A DNA stretch of 64,000 bases from Hirundichthys speculiger (lineage: Eukaryota > Chordata > Actinopteri > Beloniformes > Exocoetidae), in the NCBI GenBank assembly GCA_018398805.1, contig JAGFBZ010000693.1, positions 682,001 to 746,000 on the forward strand, read 5' to 3'. A model generated the notes under the pieces. It was given only the letters and a program-made list of their open reading frames with translations, was not told the DNA's origin and did no database searches. The number at the start of each line of letters is the position of its first letter. Within the stretch, counting starts at the first letter, position 1. The position numbers and the translations under genes are program-made. Of the stretch, positions 24,901 through 33,293 are shown in pieces.

Positions 24901-27900
24901 GCTGCCTTTTCATGTCTTTTCCATCACTAGGTGCACATCCTCGGCGTGGGGTTGGCCGTCCACGAGAAGCTGGTGCATCCAGAGATGCGTCCCCTTCACA
25001 AAAAGCTTGTAGATCAGTTCCATATGATGAGGACGGGTTTGCACCATGTGAGTAGACCCAGATGTCTTGAGTTTTCATGTTTTTAATGTGACCATTTTCA
25101 CGTATTTTATGTGAGCAGTGTAAATATTCAGAGCAGTATATGGTTGGCTGCCAGCAGGGTGTCCCCAGCGTGGATCGATTTGGCCCAGCAGGCTGCACAG
25201 GGGTTAACTCTCCCAGAGGCATCCTGTCGTCCCACAACCACATGAGCCCTGAGAGTGTGCGCCTCATGCACAGACACAGGTCAGTCACACACAGACGTGC
25301 ATCTTTGCACAAAAATAAATGAATAACCAGAACTTTCATCAAAACCTTAAATGGTGCTGGATATCTAATCAAAACACATGACCTCCAATAGAAGTAGTCA
25401 GGCTTTTCAAAGTCTTTTATTCCAACCAATGATTTTTCTAAACTGTCAATCAGGGAATTTTTAGGCCCAGGAGAAAGCTGACACCATGTTATACCGAAAA
25501 GAAATGCTCTCAGCTATTTTATTACTTTAGACCACTATTTATTTAAACAAAATGTAAACTGCAACATGAACCAAACCCCTCGAACTTCATTTAATGTGTT
25601 TTATCCTGTAACAAAACAGTGTTTCTCAAAAGGTCAAAAGTCTCTGCCCCTCGTGAAATTTTTAGAAACATGGTACATAAAATGAAGTCCTGAAAAATCC
25701 TGACGATTAAGAGGCACACAGAAAAATGTTTTGACAGATAGCCTTCTCTCCGTCCTGCAGCCCTCTGAACCTCCAAGGTTCTATCCGTCACTCATCCTCC
25801 TCTCTATCGTCTCACACTTCGAGCGAGGCAGGAAACCTCGTCATAATGACTGATGGTTTGATGGGGGAGCACCCTGAAGAGGCACTGCACATGCAGGTAG
25901 GACTCAAAAAAAATGAATGCATATATATAATCTCAGAAATTGTTAGAATCAGGTATGAGACTAATGTTTAAACAGGTCTTGTTGTAATACAAACCTAAAT
26001 ATAACTTATTGTTTACTTATTTGTGAAATTTTTTTTTTTTTTTTTTATTAATTTGCCCTCTGATAATTTTGGTTTTCAGCCTAGCCCGTCCTCCTCCAGC
26101 CTGAGTTCAATCCGCTCCAACTCCTCCCAGATTATTAACTCTGCTCCGTCAAGTGCCAGAGGTAAGTATCACAGGAAGTTCACAGGAAGTTCACAGGCTA
26201 AAATGTTAGGCCTCATGGGATTTTTCGAATGGAGAAAAAGGTACATCTTTGTGATTTCTCTGTGCAGGCTCTCCCTCTTTGCCCGATAAGGCCAAACACA
26301 ACCGAGAAGTAATGATGCTTTTGCCGTCTCATCGTGAGAGGGCCAACAACTCCATGTACTACAACCTGGCAGAGAATGGACAGGTAAGATTGTAATACAA
26401 TACACATGGTGCAAAATTGGGGGGGGGGGTCTTTGAAAAATGATTGGTTTTAAAAATTGAGTACATTATGACAATCATTGAAAAATGATCTGGCGTTTCT
26501 TTTTGCTGTTTTCTTTGATCAGAACAACCACATGCAGCGTGCCTTACTTCAGCAAGTTAGCCCCTGTAAGCCTTGTGCTGAACAGCACATGAATCTACCT
26601 GAGAAAGGTAATGCAGAGACATGAGAAGCATTAGCGCGTACATGAGATGTTTGTGGAGCGTGACATGCTTTTGTTCCCCCGTCTCCAGTCTTTCCCAGTG
26701 CTCCCAGCAGCTGGAGTCTGGATGGAGAGAACAGAGAACAGGTGTCCTACATGCCAGCTTCTACTGGAGGTGTGATCATGCCGCCTGTCCCACCCAGGTC
26801 CTTCCCACCAGGTACTGTTTCATCTCACCTCACAGTTCTATTTTTACAGTTCACATTTGTTTCATTTATTTACTCCAACAGTTTCAACTACATAGTTAAT
26901 CTGATGTCTGCTCACAGAATTAGAGCTGGTCAAGTTTAGAAAGGATTGAAGAAGCTACTTATTTTAACAAGACTCTTTCTCCACACTCATGTTTTTTTTT
27001 TTTTTTTTAATTAATTTCTATTTTCAGGACATTTCATGATGCATTGTGATGCATTTCACCACCAAAACAGTGACCCTCCTCCTGCACTGCCAGTTCGATC
27101 GCTCCGAAAGGTACTGCCATAAGAGACTTTTGATTTTTACTGTGGACGAGGCAGTGACGACATGCAGCTGCATTTGAATCTTCAGTATTTCTCCATGGAT
27201 AATATGAAAAGTATCAGATTTACCGCCAGTCTGAAAAGTCAGTAAAGAGAACCCAAATTAAATAAGTGAGGAAACTAAAGCTTTCTTGTAGCTGATGACC
27301 AGTTCTGTACATCATCTTGGAAGAAACCTTAAAGAGCTTAAACACTCAAATGTTGGTGGGTTTCTTCACATTAACAACTCATTTAAAGCCTTTCCACAAC
27401 ATTTCTGTTCAATTATAAAGGAAATTTACTTAGTTATTTCAAAATATGACTTTTATGCTTCTTCAACATTCTTTGGCACTGCTTAGTACTGTTTTCTTGC
27501 ATTATCGACTTTCTCAGCTTCACCAGAACACAAGTCTTAGACCTCTTCAATCAATCTTAAAAAGTCATGCCCCTGGATTAATGACTATATTTTGAATCTA
27601 AGTGAATTGTGTTGGAAAGCCAGGCGCCTATGGAGATCCACCAAGCTGGAGGTTCAGAGACTACAGCTTAGGAAGTTAATTACTTCTCTCAATGAAAGGA
27701 TAAAAAATACCGGGTCCGATTACTTCTATTGACTTAGGGCAGTTAATAAAAAAAAAAAAAAAAAAAAGGAAATCCCAAAGTACCATTCAGTTCAATCAAC
27801 TCCATTATGGCTCCTGCTTTCCCGCTTATTCCTGTGTTTTGTAATAAGCTTTTATTGATAAAATCTAAGGAGTTAAGGAAAACATTTCACCATCTTCCTG

Positions 27901-30900
27901 CTGTATTTCAACCAGTGTTGAGTCTTCTCCTTGAACCTGGTCTGCCTTTAAGTCTGTCACACTGGACAACGTCTTGGCCTTAGTAGCTAAAGTGAAGCTT
28001 TCCTCATGTCCCTCTGATGTCCCCAGACTCCTCAGACTTCAGTAACCTTTGGTTACTGAAATTTTTATTTTCTCACTTTCAACTCTTGTTAACATGCAGT
28101 TGTAGAACCAAAACAAAAAAAATAATAATATAAACACAGCTTGGACCCAACTGAGCCAAAACATTTCAGACCAATATCGAAACTCCCCATTCTTGTCCAT
28201 AATACTAGAAAAATCAGTATCCGAGCAACCTACATCCTTTTTAGATCAATATAACATTTATGACAGTTTTCATACTGGTTTCCACAAAACACCATTGAAA
28301 CAGCACTGCTTCAAGTGTCCAGTGACATTGTGATGTCAGCTGACTCAGGGAAATGCACAGTTATAGTCCACTCAGACTGCATGATCTGGTCGAAATGTCT
28401 GGATCTGTTTTCCTGGTGGTTTTCCTCTTATCTGTCTGGCAGGAGTTTCAATGTTTCCGCAAACCAGATTACGTCTGAGCGTGCAAGTCTTCCATGTGGA
28501 GTACCTCAGGGTTCTGTTTTAGGACCGATCCTGTTTTTGTTGTATATCCTTCCCTCAGTGAAGATAATTCATCAGTTTAGCGATGTGTCCTGCCATCTCT
28601 TTTCTGCTGATATTTAGTTGTATTGCTCCTTCAGGACCTCCAAGGCCGAGAATCTGAGTTCTTGAATCAACTGCCTGTTAAGAATAAAGCAGTGTTTAAG
28701 TGAGAATTACCTGTAGCTAAATAAAGACAAAACTGAAGTGGTCAACATCAGCCCAGACAGTACTATTAACAGCACTTGGGTGATTTGAGCCATTCTATAA
28801 AGCCAAGACTTAGAAATTTAGGAGGGATTTTTAATGATTTTAATTTTTAATGTCCTTGAAATACCACTGAAAACAACTGCTAAATAAAAGATAGCTCTTT
28901 TCAATTGAGGAACAAATTCAGAAAAATGGTGTCAAAAGATGAGTTTTTGTTGCACTGTTGTTGCATCTCGATCAGACTAATGTAACACCCTGTTCACATG
29001 TATAAACCAGAAGGACTTGGCTTGTCTACAGGTCGTTCAAAACACTTCTTTAAGGCTTCTGACCTGCACAAACAGGGGCGTTCATATAACCTCTATCTTA
29101 AAGTCTCTTCATTGGCTTCCAAGTAATTATTGAATTAACTTTAAAATTCTGGTCCTGACTTTGAGGTCCCTCCTTATATTGCAGGTTTGATCCTATAACC
29201 TCTTCTCACCCTCTGTGACTGATGTCTGAGAAAAGTTCCATGTAAATATACATTACTTACCCACACACACACTGCATATAAAATAAGTGTAGAGATTGCT
29301 TGAATTAAACAGAACTACAGAAGTACTGAGTTGTTTTTTTTTTCCCCTGGCCCCTGTACAGTTTGGGTGTGATCCAGGACCATCATAAATACGAGACAAG
29401 AATCAAGCCCTACCCAAAGATTACAAATAAAACTCAATTCAAAAATACCTTTTTTATCACTGAAGGGATAAGATAGCAGTACATGTGGATTTGTTGACCA
29501 GCTGAAGCCCAGTATAACCAGCAAAGAAAGCAAAACCTGTGCAGATTATTAAAGAAGCAGCATAGTTAGCTGTAATGTGGCCTAACTCTACAAATATATA
29601 TGCATCCTCTGAAATTTTTTGCCATGCTGCCATCAAAGCGTGTGAAAGCACAGCATACAACTCATAACATCCGATAGCAACAAAAACTACAAACAAAGTT
29701 AAGTACATGAACATTTTTACAGCCATGATGCTATCAAAGAAGCACTAGTCAGCTGAATTTACTTTACAAAATTTAGAACCTGCTAACACAAAGCAAAACA
29801 GCATGTGCCTTAATTCAGCAGGTTAACCCCTGTAAGCCTTGTGGAGGCATGATAGGGGACACAGCTTGACAGGAACCAATACAGAAAACTAGTTTCAGCG
29901 GAACCATAGAGTGAATCAAATTCCAGTCTGGATCACATCAAACAAGAAACCACAGCAGCAGCACACAGCATGCTGTCCGCCAAAAATAAGCCATTACTTA
30001 TTTGTCCTGGCCAGAAGATGGTGAGTTCAGCAAAGGTCTTGTATCCCATTTACACACATAGCTTTTGCAGAAGAATTACTATCCAAGTTACTGTTTACTG
30101 TTTTCATTTCGTAAACTTTCTGGCCAACAGATTCAGCTTGTAGAGGTGTTAACTGTTGCTGCCAATACATAATGTTTCAAGAGTTATCTGGGATGCACCA
30201 CTGAGTTACAGAGCTTCAGTTCCAGGCTGGGCTGGGGTGTGTCAGTCGGACGGGTCCCATTCATAGTAATAAGTCAGTCAAGTGCAACAAACAATTTTGA
30301 AACTATCATTTTAGGGTGAAAGGTTATGTGGTACCGTTTTAAGGTTGTTGGGATATTTTTAAGAGAAATACACAACTGACATCCTCTGTTGGCTCTGTCT
30401 CTCCAGTCTCCTCTCCACCCAATTCCTGGCTCTCCCACCAGTCCTCAATCAGCTTTGGGAGGCAGTAACTCCACTCTGTCAGGCAGCGCCAGTAGTGGGG
30501 TTTCCTCTCTTAGTGAAAGTAACTTTGGAGGTCAGTATCCAGATCCTGGTCCCATTAGGAGCGATGCCTTGGAGCCTCTTCCCAGTCACCTCTGGTCCCC
30601 CCCTGAGGAGTACCTGCCCTCTCCCTACCTTCACATCCACTATGGTGGACCAGATATCGACTCCATGGACCCAGTCCGTCCGTTCCACTACCGCAGTCCT
30701 GCTTCACACCCACACAGCCACCCGCATCCTCATGCTCACCCCGGCCTGGACAACCACGCCCATGGTCAGCCACCTCACCACCATGCTCCCACTCATGGCC
30801 CTCATCATATCCCTTATCGCAGGCCTCAACCTCCAGCTGTGCCATCCAAACCTTACTTGAGAGAGGGCTGCATCCCCGAGGAGGAGCTGCCCCCTCAGCC

Positions 30901-31009
30901 CATCCCGCTGCCTCGCAGGATCTTCCACTCCCCTCATGGCCACAGAGAGGACCAGGGGAAACATGCCTGGGAGCAGTGCATCAGCGAGGAGCACGAGGAG
31001 ACGCAGTGA
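2113..31009 (+). CDS. dock3: dock3, dedicator of cytokinesis 3 (3' three quarters of the gene, 37 coding exons)
   Basis: DOCK3 (MOCA) is a large cytoplasmic exchange factor that loads GTP on Rac and drives actin remodelling and neurite growth; it works with ELMO and WAVE. I read these exons: 2113-2284, 2375-2472, 2836-2919, 3013-3113, 3201-3282, 3684-3854, 4465-4657, 4799-4926, 5105-5251, 5375-5473, 5581-5675, 5870-5945, 6105-6205, 6299-6357, 6498-6646, 6753-6838, 6949-6975, 7083-7178, 7271-7331, 7433-7526, 15499-15647, 18168-18254, 18502-18606, 19337-19478, 19691-19857, 24208-24294, 24465-24644, 24742-24825, 24931-25047, 25158-25279, 25761-25896, 26080-26161, 26268-26383, 26523-26607, 26689-26811, 27028-27110, 30407-31009. 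Every junction keeps frame, giving 1,528 residues and a TGA stop. The tail (SPLHPIP, then GVSSLSESNFG) and the core match vertebrate DOCK3 better than DOCK4. The family is about 2,000 residues, so roughly the first 500 lie upstream of the window. Confidence 0.95.
4302..4328. repeat. Short (CATC)n microsatellite
   Basis: About six units in the dock3 intron between 3854 and 4465. Confidence 0.85.
7527..15498 (+). other. 8.0 kb dock3 intron, no gene found
   Basis: This AT-rich intron separates the scaffold exons from the first full DHR-2 exon. It holds poly-A and poly-T runs, palindromic AT stretches near 8776-9040, two tRNA-like fragments (about 10905-11000 and 14960-15075, the latter followed by an A-rich tail), and a short telomere-like GGGTTAGGGTTAGGG at 14092-14106. 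The open frames present are short, low in complexity and unlike any family I know. Confidence 0.7.
14960..15075 (+). mobile_element. Possible tRNA-derived SINE
   Basis: GGGTTCCATTCC near 15029 resembles a polymerase III B box (GGTTCGAATCC). It is followed by an A-rich tail at 15057-15081 broken only by one C. The A-box half is poorly preserved. It may be a short, old SINE or a chance match. Confidence 0.35.
15499..19857 (+). CDS. dock3: dock3 exons 21-25 of the window: first half of the DHR-2 Rac-exchange domain
   Basis: The five exons at 15499-15647, 18168-18254, 18502-18606, 19337-19478 and 19691-19857 encode the A lobe and part of the B lobe of DHR-2. Conserved family stretches are visible: EAAFTLLLYWELLQWEDRP, MEAAYYDNIIEQQRIEPEFF, GFYGRKFPFFLRNKEFVCRG, AIAMQHTNQPDD and RFHYDRPFHKGPKDRENEF. 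In DOCK structures this part makes dimer and Rac contacts. The first exon ends in a GC donor (AAG then GCAAGT) instead of GT. The last begins after an unusual acceptor context, TAGCATCAAG, with little polypyrimidine; I chose it because it alone gives the family sequence YLQIYAVTP across the junction. Confidence 0.93.
15897..15959 (+). repeat. (CTTT)n microsatellite
   Basis: About 63 bases of nearly perfect CTTT units lie in the dock3 intron after the GC donor. It is a polypyrimidine tract and can form triplex DNA. Confidence 0.95.
17650..17945 (+). mobile_element. Degenerate Tc1/mariner-type transposase fragment
   Basis: The + strand reads GSIMVWDCL near 17690-17720, close to the GGxxMVWGCxS block that surrounds the second catalytic aspartate of Tc1 transposases. 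Downstream sequence has stops in each frame. No inverted repeats were found, so limits are approximate. Confidence 0.4.
20170..20980 (-). mobile_element. 3' end of an L2-like LINE, minus orientation
   Basis: On the minus strand, 20613-20395 encodes RGERAFSVVAPELWNGLPF and then FKSLLKVHLFSLAF, the C-terminal signature of fish L2-like reverse transcriptases (RAFSVAAPRLWNSLP). The side toward 20170 (CATAGCACATTTAAAACAAC) is the usual 3' tail of these repeats. The start codon and endonuclease are absent; the piece is 5' truncated, as is normal for LINE insertions. Confidence 0.75.
22030..22372 (+). repeat. Left inverted arm of the 22-24 kb element
   Basis: This pairs with 23774-24125 on the opposite strand. 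The outer 33 bases of the two arms are nearly identical; the inner part contains CCTCCTCCTCCTC facing GAGGAGGAGGAG. Confidence 0.8.
23058..23240 (-). pseudogene. BED-type zinc finger fragment (hAT/ZBED-like)
   Basis: The 60-codon open frame contains SKVWPHFAKKDGNKATCSNC, then KVEITATGGNTTNMQKHLR and TQH. This fits the BED finger pattern: aromatic residues, CxxC, then HxxxxH. BED fingers sit at the N-terminus of hAT transposases and of genes derived from them. No hAT catalytic domain follows on this strand inside the element, so this is a remnant or a first exon whose partner was lost. Confidence 0.7.
23774..24125 (-). repeat. Right inverted arm of the 22-24 kb element
   Basis: This is the inverted counterpart of 22030-22372. 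It ends 82 bases before the dock3 exon at 24208, so the element sits right beside a splice acceptor without destroying it. Confidence 0.8.
24208..25047 (+). CDS. dock3: dock3 exons 26-29 of the window: catalytic end of DHR-2
   Basis: The exons at 24208-24294, 24465-24644, 24742-24825 and 24931-25047 are all phase 0 and encode the C lobe of DHR-2. Visible blocks are LPGISRWAEVERREV, VSPLENAIYVVENK, SMCLNGVIDAAVNGGIARYQ and HEKLVHPEMRPLHKKLVDQF. In DOCK2 and DOCK9 a valine in the insert of this lobe acts as nucleotide sensor that expels magnesium and GDP. The valine of DAAVNGG (codon 24615-24617) sits at the matching place, so the domain looks catalytically intact; that mapping is by analogy. 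The intron before 24208 is 4.35 kb and is almost filled by repeats. Confidence 0.94.
25158..27110 (+). CDS. dock3: dock3 exons 30-36 of the window: serine- and proline-rich tail
   Basis: Seven exons (25158-25279, 25761-25896, 26080-26161, 26268-26383, 26523-26607, 26689-26811, 27028-27110) encode the low-complexity tail after DHR-2. Recognisable DOCK3 blocks are SPRGILSSHNHMSPES, RHSSSSLSSHTSSEAGN, PSPSSSSLSS, SAPSSARGSPSLPDK, QRALLQQVSPCKPC and DAFHHQNSDPPPALP. This region carries SH3-binding proline motifs (PPALPVR; PPVPPR in exon 26689-26811) that in DOCK proteins recruit adaptors. Compared with my memory of human DOCK3, a segment of about 22 residues that should follow HMQ (around LAYPNPRYQG) is missing: 25761-25896 joins straight to PSPSSSS. 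The start of 25158-25279 is set by the phase-0 frame; a CAG three bases earlier could be an alternative acceptor. Confidence 0.88.
27480..29220 (+). mobile_element. Decayed L2-like LINE in the last dock3 intron, sense orientation
   Basis: In order on the + strand there are: the linker before the reverse transcriptase (ARRLWRSTKLEVQRLQLRKL, about 27620-27680); the fingers-palm motif ASLPCGVPQGSVLGPILFLL (about 28480-28540); and the thumb/C-terminal block (VVQNTSLRLLTC, then HITSILKSLHWLP, about 29030-29125). Frames change and stops interrupt it, and the YADD motif is degraded (SADI). It is dead, but domain order is kept. Confidence 0.78.
29457..29726 (-). CDS. Unrecognised small ORF with two predicted membrane helices, antisense in dock3 intron
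   Basis: An ATG-started frame of 89 codons begins MAVKMFMYLTLFVVFVAIGC, a hydrophobic helix. It then has a polar stretch (AAWQKISEDAYIF) and a second helix (YAASLIICTGFAFFAGYTG). It ends in TGA at 29459-29457. I recognise no family. The residue mix looks like a real small membrane protein or a processed copy of one rather than random AT-rich sequence. A possible acceptor (GTGTTAGCAG) lies about 70 bases upstream on the same strand. It could equally be a dead retrocopy or chance. Confidence 0.3.
   Translation of the reverse strand: MAVKMFMYLTLFVVFVAIGCYELYAVLSHALMAAWQKISEDAYIFVELGHITANYAASLIICTGFAFFAGYTGLQLVNKSTCTAILSLQ
29805..29843 (+). repeat. Copy of part of dock3 exon 26523-26607
   Basis: Thirty-six of 39 bases match 26539-26577, in the same orientation, 3.27 kb downstream. 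The frame is kept: the exon reads ALLQQVSPCKPC and the copy reads ALIQQVNPCKPC, with a stop 9 codons later. No good donor follows, so it is probably an inert duplicated exon piece. Confidence 0.8.
30407..31009 (+). CDS. dock3: dock3 terminal coding exon with proline-rich and histidine-rich segments
   Basis: This 603-base exon follows a good acceptor (GGCTCTGTCTCTCCAG) and ends in TGA at 31007-31009. It opens with SPLHPIPGSPTSPQSALGG and SSGVSSLSESNFGG, a DOCK3 signature. Codons 30707-30808 encode a 34-residue stretch with 14 histidines, alternating with proline and alanine. The end holds PAVPSKPY and PLPRRI, both PxxP-type SH3 ligands, and an acidic close (EEHEETQ). I do not recall the histidine stretch in human DOCK3, so it may be a fish or lineage feature. 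The exon is preceded by a 3.3 kb intron. Confidence 0.93.
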   Translation, partial: SPLHPIPGSPTSPQSALGGSNSTLSGSASSGVSSLSESNFGGQYPDPGPIRSDALEPLPSHLWSPPEEYLPSPYLHIHYGGPDIDSMDPVRPFHYRSPASHPHSHPHPHAHPGLDNHAHGQPPHHHAPTHGPHHIPYRRPQPPAVPSKPYLREGCIPEEELPPQPIPLPRRIFHSPHGHREDQGKHAWEQCISEEHEETQ

Positions 31010-33200
31010 TGTGGCAGGCTCCTTCTAAATTTCAGTTAGAGCTATACTGTCTTCTTCCCTTCATTTGCACTGAGTTAAGGGAGAGTTAGCAAAAAAATAA
31101 TACTTCTGATGTTAAGCAGTTTCTGTGTGTCTTAAAGTCAGTGCACATGAAGGAAGGAATAGGAGTGAACTCCATGAAGCTGCAGTTTGAGGCACAACTG
31201 CCATCACTGCCCCACATGGTCTCTTTGATATGATCAAAAGGGGAAAAAAATATCTGAACAATGAGACAGATTCATTTTGTTCAAAAACTGATATTGATTG
31301 TACACAGCTGTACAACTCGTCTGTGAGCATGTTTTTTTCATTTGAGAATAATATGACAGGAGTTTTGTGAAACATCACGAACCATGACCCCAGGTTCAGT
31401 ATCAGCTCAGAACTCCCCTAATTTTGCTCTTTGTGTCATTTTCACATCATAATAACTATAAAAGGTTATTATTGACAGTGAAGTGACTTCTTTGCTTTAA
31501 ATGCTCCATATATACGAATAATTATTTTGATAAATTTGCTACATTCTAGTGTTTTCAAAGGGTTATGCCTATTGTTTTTCAGAAACACTGTTAAGTGCTC
31601 CTTAATGGTGCGCACTGTAAAATGTGTTGCTGCCGGGCTGGTATAAACTGCAGGTCTCTGTGGCTGGACGTGCAGCTCTCCACATGGACTGGCATCTCTA
31701 AGGACATTAACAGTCAGAAGATTTCCTGTCCATACCATGTGTATGGACACCTACATGAATGTATTCAGATGAGATCTACTTGTACTGCACAAGCTGCAAT
31801 CCTGGCTTCTGTTAAAGTGCTTTAAGTTCAGTCTCTGTTAAAAAAGATTTTTATGTCTCTTTTGTGTGGCAATGCTATCTTGTTCTGGGAATGAGAACGT
31901 TTGACAGACTGGGGAGAAACTGAGGACAGTGACAAACACATCCCACACCTGTCAGTTTTCATGTTCATGGTGAATGAATAACAAGGACTCCACTTCACAC
32001 CTCGAGCCACTGCTGGAGACTCAGAACCAACACCAACGCCACTCCCTTGGCCTCTGTTTTCCTTCCTTCTCTGTCAGATCATGTTGAGCAGTTGTGGCTG
32101 AACCTGGACAGCAGCAGTGGCGTTAGGCTGCGTCTGTTTGGCTCCGTTGCAGAGCCCACACAGACAATGTTGGAATTGCCTACCTGCCTTAAGTGCACTC
32201 AAAATGCAGTTTGACCTCTCACCTGGACTGTGTGACGCTCATTTACTGGCAGCCATTTCCACTCCATCGACTGTACAATCCCTGAATGGGGAAATAAGGA
32301 CATTTATCTAGTGATGTTTTTGTATGGTTTCATCCTGCTTTGGTTTCAGATTGTCGTTCGTTTTGTAGCGCTAATATTTCTTATCTTGTCTGCAGCTCTT
32401 TTTCACTCACCTTCTGTTGACTGAAAACTGATGATGGGTTACATGAGAAAGCTGAGGGCTGGACCGACAGAGGTTTCCTTTTGTTTCTGCGCAGAGCAGG
32501 AAAAACAGCATTGTTTATTGTCCTGTCGTTGGTTGGAAGGATTTAGCTAATATTTTAATAATGAATTGTTTTCCTGGCTGTTTTTTGCAGGTGGATGCTT
32601 TGTGTTCCTGTATATCAAGTTGTCAGCTGACTAGACAAGATCTATTTTTGTATGTGAGCTCATCAGTTGTGAAAGTGTATTCCTGAAACAGACAGAAGGT
32701 ACTGCATAGGTTGCTGTACTTTGTATGGAGTTGAGGTTACTAGATATACACAGTTTGTGGATATCTCTTTATGAGCTTGACAGCATTGAGGACAATTGGT
32801 GACTGAAGTGATGCTCAAAATATGGGTACAGTAGAATTTTTCATTGTAAATTCTGTTATTGTACATACAGCAGTATTGTGAAATATTTTTGAGAATTATT
32901 GCAGAAGCCCTAAAGAGGTTTATTGTTGTTTTGTGTATATACATGTACTCCAGAGATTAATGTAATAGATAAATATCTATAATCAGTGTTTGGAAAAGGA
33001 CAAATCCATTAGGCTGTGGCTGTCTCCAACATTCTTCTCATATAAATACTTTATACACTTTTCAATGTGCTTTCCTGTACATATGGTGTTCGCATGATCA
33101 AAAAGTGTTTGGTTGTAAAAGTGGTTTTCCTACTCCCATAACTGCTGTGGTATGGAATTCATTAACAATGCCAAACATTAAAGACAATCTTTTATCAGCT
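31010..33200 (+). other. dock3: dock3 3' UTR with poly(A) signal
   Basis: About 2.2 kb of unique-looking, T-rich sequence follows the stop codon with no long open frame that resembles a gene. An ATTAAA hexamer at 33177-33182 lies just before T-rich tracts (33215-33260), the usual layout of a cleavage site with its downstream U-rich element. A second possible signal, AATAAA near 33373, would make a longer form. The exact cleavage base is inferred. Confidence 0.7.
33177..33182 (+). terminator. Polyadenylation signal ATTAAA of dock3
   Basis: ATTAAA is the commonest variant of the AATAAA signal. It sits 2.17 kb after the dock3 stop and about 35 bases before a run of T and GTTTT tracts that could serve as the downstream element. 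Confidence 0.6.
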
Positions 33201-33279
33201 CTAACGCCTCTCAGTTTTTTTTTGTTTGTTTTTTTTTTGTTTTTTTTGTTTTTTTTTTGTGCCGCAGTATACTGACTGG

Positions 33280-33293
33280 ACAGCAGAGGGCGC
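33280..33293 (+). promoter_or_regulatory. CTCF-like binding motif
   Basis: ACAGCAGAGGGCGC matches the vertebrate CTCF core CCASYAGRKGGCRS at 13 of 14 positions. It lies about 100 bases past the dock3 poly(A) signal, between two convergent genes. Confidence 0.5.

Larger units (their letters stand above)
27111..30406 (+). other. 3.3 kb last intron of dock3
   Basis: The intron holds a sense-oriented L2-like LINE (about 27480-29220), a minus-strand open frame of 89 codons (29726-29457), and a 39-base copy of part of a dock3 exon (29805-29843). Sequence from 29850 to 30400 shows nothing else recognisable. Confidence 0.75.

Noticed and set aside
30389..30406. ATG-like start of the frame covering the last dock3 exon
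   Set aside because: These bases include the polypyrimidine tract and acceptor; the frame is entered by splicing from 27110.
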